From: Polynucleobacter meluiroseus
GTDB lineage: Bacteria > Pseudomonadota > Gammaproteobacteria > Burkholderiales > Burkholderiaceae
Reading direction: 5' to 3'
DNA length: 7,144 bases
Assembly: GCA_945867755.1 (NCBI GenBank)
Contig: CAMBJN010000070.1
Coordinates: 1 to 7,144, forward strand
Shown here: positions 5,139-7,144 of the stretch, in pieces
Numbering within the stretch: position 1 is the first letter of the stretch
Layout: every line of letters starts with the position of its first letter
Program-made: the position numbers and the translations under genes
The notes under the pieces: model-generated
The model's database searches: none
What the model was told of the DNA's origin: nothing
Seen by the model: only the letters and a program-made list of their open reading frames with translations

Positions 5139-6416
5139 ATGCAAAGACGCGAATTTATACAATTGGTGGGTGCGGGTGCTGCTGCGACAACCTTGATTGG
5201 CTGTGCTTCAACACAAATTGACGCTAAAAACGCCAAAGTATTGGTGATTGGTGGCGGTTATGGTGGCGCAACGGCTGCTAAGTACGTGCGCAAGTTTTCA
5301 AATTACACAGCTGATGTGACGTTGATCGAGCCAAACCAAAATTTCATTTCTTGCCCACTATCAAATTTGGTGATTGGTGGCAGCAAGAAGATGGAAGACA
5401 TCACAGTTTCATACCAGGGTCTCAGCAAGAACCATGGCGTGAAATTGGTGAAAGATTATGTGGTGTCAGTAGACGTTGCTAAAAGACAAGTTAAATTAGC
5501 TGGTGGCTCAACATTGTTCTACGATCGCTTGATCGTTTCTCCAGGTATTGATTTAACTTACGACAAATTACCAGGCATGCTCAAGCCAAATGCTCAGAAC
5601 GAAGTTCTGCACGCATGGAAAGCAGGCGAGCAAACTGTTGGTTTAAGAAAGCAATTGGAAAGTATGAAGGATGGCGGTGTGTTTGCCATCACAATCCCAT
5701 TGGCTCCGTACCGTTGCCCTCCAGGACCATATGAGCGTGCTTGCCAAGTAGCTGACTACTTCCAAAAGAGCAAGCCTAAGAGCAAGGTGCTTATTTTGGA
5801 TGCCAACGATGATGTGACATCTAAACCAGGATTGTTTAAATTGGCATGGTCACGCCGTTATGCTGGCATGGTTGAGTACCGTGGTAAACACAATCTAACG
5901 GATGTGGACGTCAAGGGTAAGACACTTAAGTTTGAATTCAACGACAACATCAAGGCTGATGTGTTGAACGTGTTGCCTCCAATGCGTGCCGGCACAATTG
6001 CTGTGAAAACAGGTTTGGCTAACATGAACGCACGTTGGTGCGAAGTTGACTTCTTGACCTTTGAATCTAAGGTTGCTCCAAACGTACACGTATTGGGCGA
6101 TGCAATTCAAGTGGCTCCATTGATGCCTAAATCAGGTCATATGGCCAATCAGCACGGTAAGACATGTGCTGCTGCGGTTGTTGCGATTTTGAGTGGTGCT
6201 GAAGTTAACCAACTGCCGGTTTACAACAACACTTGCTATAGCTTCGTATCTGCTTCAGATGTGGTTCACGTTGCCAGCGTTCATAAATATGATGCTGAGA
6301 AGAAGACCATGCTTACTGTGCCAGGTTCAGGTGGTGTGTCTGCCGCTGCTAATCCTCTTGAGGGTGAGTACGCAAACGCATGGGCCAGAAACATTTGGGC
6401 TGACATGTTGGTTTAA
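5139..6416 (+). CDS. fccB: Flavocytochrome c sulfide dehydrogenase flavoprotein subunit (FccB/SoxF type)
   Basis: This 425-residue FAD protein is related to sulfide:quinone reductases and should oxidise sulfide in the periplasm, giving electrons to the cytochrome encoded just upstream. An FAD-binding Rossmann motif VIGGGYGGA is at 36-44. Three cysteines known from Allochromatium FccB are kept: C72 in SCPLSN (covalent FAD link), C193 in YRCPPGPYERA and C366 in NNTCYS (the redox-active pair). LGDAIQVAPLMPKSGHMAN (319-337) is the C-terminal FAD contact. The N-terminus has RREFIQ, a twin-arginine export motif, then LIGC, which could be a lipobox with C22 acylated. GGGAG (5128-5132) lies six bases before the ATG; an in-frame TTG six bases earlier is too close to it. 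The actual substrate (sulfide or another reduced sulfur compound) is inferred from the family. Confidence 0.9.
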   Translation: MQRREFIQLVGAGAAATTLIGCASTQIDAKNAKVLVIGGGYGGATAAKYVRKFSNYTADVTLIEPNQNFISCPLSNLVIGGSKKMEDITVSYQGLSKNHGVKLVKDYVVSVDVAKRQVKLAGGSTLFYDRLIVSPGIDLTYDKLPGMLKPNAQNEVLHAWKAGEQTVGLRKQLESMKDGGVFAITIPLAPYRCPPGPYERACQVADYFQKSKPKSKVLILDANDDVTSKPGLFKLAWSRRYAGMVEYRGKHNLTDVDVKGKTLKFEFNDNIKADVLNVLPPMRAGTIAVKTGLANMNARWCEVDFLTFESKVAPNVHVLGDAIQVAPLMPKSGHMANQHGKTCAAAVVAILSGAEVNQLPVYNNTCYSFVSASDVVHVASVHKYDAEKKTMLTVPGSGGVSAAANPLEGEYANAWARNIWADMLV

Positions 6417-6419
6417 ACC

Positions 6420-6436
6420 ACTGAATCATTTTCAGT
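6420..6436 (+). other. Small hairpin just after the fccB stop
   Basis: ACTGAA (6420-6425), a five-base loop and TTCAGT (6431-6436) form a 6-bp perfect inverted repeat three bases after the stop codon and just before the main terminator. It could stabilise the mRNA 3' end or act as a secondary transcription stop; it may also be chance. Confidence 0.35.
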
Positions 6437-6443
6437 TGTATCA

Positions 6444-6477
6444 AATAAAAAAGTCTGCTTCGGCAGACTTTTTTATT
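6444..6477 (+). terminator. Bidirectional Rho-independent terminator between fccB and rarA
   Basis: A 15-bp perfect stem (6444-6458 with 6463-6477) has a GC core GTCTGC/GCAGAC flanked by six A and six T residues, so a U-tract exists on either strand. The loop reads TTCG on the plus strand and CGAA on the minus strand, suggesting it works best for fccB. It lies between two convergent genes and probably ends both. Confidence 0.92.
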
Positions 6478-6508
6478 AATTGTTTTGTTAAATTTTTTAA
6501 TTCTTCGT

Positions 6509-7144
6509 TTACTTTTTGTTCTTTGCGGCTTCATCCAAAGATTTCAAGAAAGCTAATTTCTCTCTGATTTTGGCTTCCAATCCTCGATCAGTTGGTTGAT
6601 ACCAATTGGCTTCTTTAACGCCATCAGGAAGATAATTTTCTCCAGTTACATAAGCATGAGCTTCGTCATGCGCATAAGGATAAGCCTTGCCATGACCTAA
6701 TTCATCCATCAGCTTGGTTGGAGCATTGCGCAAATGCATCGGCACGTCACGACTGGTGTCTTTTGCCACAAAGTCTTTGGCTTGGTTGAATGCTTTGTAG
6801 GCCGCATTGCTCTTAGGGGCTGCGCACAAGTAAATCAAAGCTTCAGCAAGCGCTAATTCACCCTCAGGGCTGCCCAAGCGCTCAAAAGTCAATGCCGCAT
6901 CATTGGCCAATTGCATCGCGCGTGGATCTGCTAATCCAATATCTTCCCAGGCCATACGAACAATTCGACGAGACAAATACTTCACATCAACGCCACCATC
7001 AATCATGCGGCAAAACCAATACAAGGCGCCATCTGAATTAGACCCTCTGACAGATTTATGTAGGGCTGAAATCTGATCATAAAAATGATCACCAGATTTA
7101 TCAAATCGTTTTGATAAATGCCCTAAGGATTGCTCGAGAAATTC
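6509..7144 (-). CDS. rarA: Replication-associated recombination protein A, C-terminal part (5' end cut off)
   Basis: RarA (MgsA, family of yeast Mgs1 and human WRNIP1) is a clamp-loader-like AAA+ ATPase that acts at stalled replication forks in the cytoplasm. The frame is open to the right edge of the window, giving the last 211 residues. The ATPase motifs lie outside. The visible part carries the conserved C-terminal signatures: HFYDQISALHKSVRGS, DGALYWFCRMIDGG, RRIVRMAWEDIGLADPRA, ALAEALIYLCAAPKSNAAY, PMHLRNAPTKLMDELGHG, YAHDEAHAYV and NYLPDGV near the end. These make up the C-terminal helical and tetramerisation regions of the family. The gene converges with fccB and shares a terminator with it. 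In many proteobacteria rarA lies between lolA and serS, but neither neighbour is visible here. Confidence 0.95.
   Translation of the reverse strand, partial: EFLEQSLGHLSKRFDKSGDHFYDQISALHKSVRGSNSDGALYWFCRMIDGGVDVKYLSRRIVRMAWEDIGLADPRAMQLANDAALTFERLGSPEGELALAEALIYLCAAPKSNAAYKAFNQAKDFVAKDTSRDVPMHLRNAPTKLMDELGHGKAYPYAHDEAHAYVTGENYLPDGVKEANWYQPTDRGLEAKIREKLAFLKSLDEAAKNKK

Noticed and set aside
6193..6567. Plus-strand frame of 124 codons overlapping the fccB end, terminator and rarA end
   Set aside because: It runs through a strong terminator and two well-supported genes, and its product has no recognisable domain.
1..7144. CRISPR array, insertion sequence, prophage or tRNA gene
   Set aside because: No spaced direct-repeat array, transposase or integrase, terminal inverted repeats or cloverleaf was seen; all genes look like ordinary chromosomal ones.

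Overview
The window looks like ordinary chromosome from a betaproteobacterium of the order Burkholderiales. A small, free-living, moderately AT-leaning lineage such as Polynucleobacter would fit. This rests on remembered protein resemblance (glutaryl-CoA dehydrogenase, RarA, cold-shock protein, FccB-type flavoprotein) and on base composition judged by eye, so the genus is an inference. No mobile element, CRISPR array, tRNA or rRNA was seen.

Left part (1-1461): the C-terminal DNA-binding end of a FixJ/LuxR-type response regulator runs in from the left edge. It is followed by a RodZ-like protein with a cytoplasmic helix-turn-helix, one membrane helix, a Pro/Ala-rich periplasmic linker and a C-terminal beta domain. 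A UUCG-loop terminator ends this unit. A second terminator, facing the other way, ends the cold-shock gene cspA on the minus strand.

Middle (1482-4040): cspA (minus) and a nitroreductase gene (plus) diverge from a 376-base spacer. The spacer holds a probable long cspA leader and a cluster of small hairpins, two of which are repeat copies 50 bases apart. The nitroreductase is followed 31 bases later by glutaryl-CoA dehydrogenase (gcdH), probably on the same transcript, and then by a weak terminator.

Right part (4074-7144): a secreted TlpA/ResA-type thioredoxin precedes a two-gene operon encoding a monoheme cytochrome c and a flavocytochrome c sulfide dehydrogenase flavoprotein (FccA/FccB, SoxE/SoxF type). 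The flavoprotein keeps all three diagnostic cysteines. Its N-terminus carries both a twin-arginine motif and a possible lipobox. Together the pair should oxidise sulfide, or another reduced sulfur compound, in the periplasm and pass electrons to cytochrome c. The operon has a 5' leader with three consecutive potential hairpins. A strong, nearly symmetrical terminator separates it from the convergent rarA gene, which runs off the right edge.

No wholly new system is evident. The most notable items are the FccAB pair with its possible lipid anchor and structured leader, the divergent RodZ-like protein beside a response regulator, and the paired hairpins in the cspA spacer.
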